From CAZDQL01 sp964507325 (GTDB taxonomy: Bacteria > Planctomycetota > UBA1135 > GCA-002686595): 64,000 nt of DNA. The position numbers were made by a program, and so were the translations under genes. Each line of letters begins with the position of its first letter. Within the stretch, counting starts at the first letter, position 1. The DNA is taken from the NCBI GenBank assembly GCA_964507325.1, contig CAZDQL010000002.1:1-64000 (forward strand), in the 5' to 3' direction. Below are positions 62,405 through 64,000 of this stretch, piece after piece. Below the pieces are notes generated by a model. That model was not told the DNA's origin and searched no databases. It worked only from the letters and a program-made list of their open reading frames with translations.

Positions 62405-63553
62405 ATGCAAGCCGGAGATCCCAACGACAACGAGAACGCCATCGTTCTGTACCTGCGTGCCCGCGGCACCGGAGAGAAGAGCGAACTGCACCTGACCGCC
62501 ACCGCGCCGTTCCCCGAGGGTGGCGACAGCGCGCAGCGGGCGGAGGAGGCCTTCCGCGCCGTGGCGCGCACCCTGAGGGAGCGCGGCGCCGCGATCTTCA
62601 GCGAACGGATCTTTGCGCCGAGCGACGCCTTTCCCGCCATCGACGCCATCCGCGCCGCCGCCTACGGCGACCTGGACGACGGGATGCCTCCCACCAGGCT
62701 CCTGGGGCCCGCCGGCGAGCATCCCGCGCTCGGGATTCAGATCCACGCCGTGGGGAGCGCCGAGCGCCCCGAGGTCCTCCGGTCCGACGCAGGGCCGATC
62801 GGGCGCTGCCTGCGCGCCGGGGAGCACGGCTGGACCTTCCTCGGCGCCATGCACGGCGGTTCGGCGGGCACCCCGCACGAGCGCGCCGCGCGCATGTTCC
62901 GCACCGCGGAGGAGCGCCTGACCGCGCTCCAGCAGGACTTCACCGACGTGGCGCGCACCTGGCTCTGGCTGGGGGACATCTGCGCCTGGTACGACGATCT
63001 CAACGCCGCGCGGACCGAGTTCTTCGAGCGCATCGGGATGTACGACCCGAGCCGCGGCGCGCCCACCTTCCCCGCCAGCACCGGGATCGGCATCTACCCC
63101 GTGGACCCGCAGGACTTCTGCACCATGGACCTGATCGCGGTCACGGGGCCGGAGGGGACCTTCCACTGGCACGACGTCGACGGCGAGCAGAACTCCGCCT
63201 TCGACTACGGCTCGGCCTTCTCCCGCGCTGCGACGGTGGCCACTCCGGGAGGAAGGACGGTCTTCGTCTCGGGCACCGCCGCCATCGACGCCGACGGCGT
63301 GACCGAGTACCCCGACGAGGTGGAGCCTCAGGTCGAGGCCACCCTGGCCCACGTGCGTGCCCTCCTGGGTCAGCACGGTTGCGCAGACGTGGACGTGCTC
63401 TCCCACCTGGCCTACTGCAAGAACGAAGCGGTGCGCCGCGCCTTCCTCGAGACGGATGCGGGGCAGACCTGGCCCGGCCACATCCTGATGGGCGACGTCT
63501 GTCGCCACGATCTGACCTTCGAGATCGAGGTCGCCGCCGCGCCGCAGCAGTAG
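62405..63553 (+). CDS. Rid-family / FkbO-Hyg5 chorismatase-like protein
   Basis: The product has 382 residues, three times a simple RidA. The C-terminal half has the YjgF/RidA fold: ARTWLWLGDICAWYDDLNAARTEFFERIG, then FPASTGIGI, and a second trimer-core part with RTVFVSGTAAIDADGVTEY and VDVLSHLAYCKN. The N-terminal ~150 residues are a divergent similar domain with GERIF-like FSERIFAPSDAF. This two-domain plan is that of chorismatases such as FkbO and Hyg5. Whether it cleaves chorismate or hydrolyses imines cannot be told from sequence. It is divergent from the FAD oxidoreductase gene. Confidence 0.8.
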   Translation: MQAGDPNDNENAIVLYLRARGTGEKSELHLTATAPFPEGGDSAQRAEEAFRAVARTLRERGAAIFSERIFAPSDAFPAIDAIRAAAYGDLDDGMPPTRLLGPAGEHPALGIQIHAVGSAERPEVLRSDAGPIGRCLRAGEHGWTFLGAMHGGSAGTPHERAARMFRTAEERLTALQQDFTDVARTWLWLGDICAWYDDLNAARTEFFERIGMYDPSRGAPTFPASTGIGIYPVDPQDFCTMDLIAVTGPEGTFHWHDVDGEQNSAFDYGSAFSRAATVATPGGRTVFVSGTAAIDADGVTEYPDEVEPQVEATLAHVRALLGQHGCADVDVLSHLAYCKNEAVRRAFLETDAGQTWPGHILMGDVCRHDLTFEIEVAAAPQQ

Positions 63554-63560
63554 GCGCAGT

Positions 63561-64000
63561 TCAGCGCCCCCGCAGCCAAGCCAGGAGCTCGGCTGCGTCC
63601 GGCTCCGGGAGCGCCCGCACCGCAGCGGGTGCCCCCGCGGCGGCGTAGGCGCGGCGCACCACCGCCGGCACCTCGTCCACGCCCAGGAGGGTCAGCGGGG
63701 TCGGCGCGACCAGGGCGGCGTACCCCGCCAGCCCCCCCCAGCGCTCCGCCCCGGGCAGGAAGTCGGGATCGTCGTGGTCCGCGACCGCCTCGAACCCGCT
63801 TCCGAAGTCGACCGCCACCCGGGAGACCGCGCTGGGATCGAGCGCCGCCGCCAGGAGCGCCGCGAGCGCCTCCTCCCCCTGACCCAGGAGCGCCGGCCGG
63901 ATCCCGGCGGGGGCCTGGGCGAGCGCGCCGCGCAGGTCGTGCACGCGGTGCGCCAACGAGGTGAGGTTGTAGCCGAAGGTGAAGAGCGCGAACCCCCTGC
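63561..64000 (-). CDS. Alpha/beta hydrolase, partial (N-terminus outside window)
   Basis: Only the C-terminal ~146 residues are present; the frame is open to the window edge. It reads RGFALFTFGYNLTSLAHRVHDL, then VSRVAVDFGSGFEAVADHDDPDFLPG, then GYAALVAPTPLTLLGVDEVP. The GYN segment and the APTPLTLLG strand resemble those of the alpha/beta hydrolases annotated as acetylxylan-esterase- or dienelactone-hydrolase-like. The nucleophile elbow is not in the window, so catalytic status is unknown. An in-frame TTG at 63956 is not a likely start, as coding sequence continues beyond it. Confidence 0.7.
   Translation of the reverse strand, partial: RGFALFTFGYNLTSLAHRVHDLRGALAQAPAGIRPALLGQGEEALAALLAAALDPSAVSRVAVDFGSGFEAVADHDDPDFLPGAERWGGLAGYAALVAPTPLTLLGVDEVPAVVRRAYAAAGAPAAVRALPEPDAAELLAWLRGR

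Overview
The window is about 64 kb of very GC-rich DNA, close to fully coded on both strands. It looks like a chromosomal segment of a Planctomycetota bacterium. The evidence is a serine/threonine kinase with a C-terminal TPR half co-transcribed with an ECF sigma factor, an ECF sigma factor fused through a membrane segment to surface carboxypeptidase-regulatory-like domains, several secreted or anchored proteins of that same fold, a HEAT-repeat protein, and a beta-helix protein ending in the NSTG/GSD C-terminal domain common in secreted proteins of Poly30-like planctomycetes. The lineage is an inference from gene content. I see no tRNA, rRNA, CRISPR array, phage or transposase gene.

Layout. 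1-9.4 kb: Lhr-type helicase, a secreted FnIII-like protein, and the kinase/ECF sigma pair, all on the minus strand. 9.4-15.4 kb, plus strand: prenyltransferase-like protein, POT peptide transporter, endonuclease IV, and an anchored beta-sandwich protein. 15.4-20.6 kb: GH38 alpha-mannosidase-like enzyme divergent from an SSS symporter, probably a glycan use pair. 20.6-31 kb, minus strand: the sigma-sensor fusion, a glycosyltransferase, an aspartyl-protease lipoprotein, prmA, and a DinG-like helicase with a dead exonuclease domain. 31-38.4 kb: a second kinase, a small lipoprotein, type II methionine aminopeptidase, a WD40-like protein, a secreted gluzincin and a DNA-binding-like protein. 38.5-43.3 kb: mutS, then a COG3014-like lipoprotein with lpoB. 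43.3-45 kb: a gene-poor stretch with terminator-like hairpins and a 29-G run, then a RimJ-like acetyltransferase. 45-50 kb: sugar epimerase and a type IV pilin-like operon ending in a HEAT protein. 50-58 kb: GTP-type PEP carboxykinase, TPR protein, MIP18-family protein, radical SAM protein, beta-helix protein and Na/Pi cotransporter. 58-64 kb: amidohydrolase-metallopeptidase fusion, FAD oxidoreductase divergent from a Rid-family protein, and the end of an alpha/beta hydrolase.

The most unusual material is non-coding. Two dispersed elements of exactly 214 nt (5510-5723 and 44703-44916) share GAACTGCC terminal inverted repeats and show compensatory changes in predicted stems. A 181-nt palindrome (27423-27603) fills the dinG-prmA gap almost to the base. 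In its outer 67 bp, all 12 arm differences become G-U wobbles in minus-strand RNA, which points to selection on an RNA hairpin. Many housekeeping genes also have a TANNNT hexamer ending 6-9 nt before the start codon, which implies leaderless or near-leaderless transcription. Genes for secreted proteins tend instead to have Shine-Dalgarno sequences.
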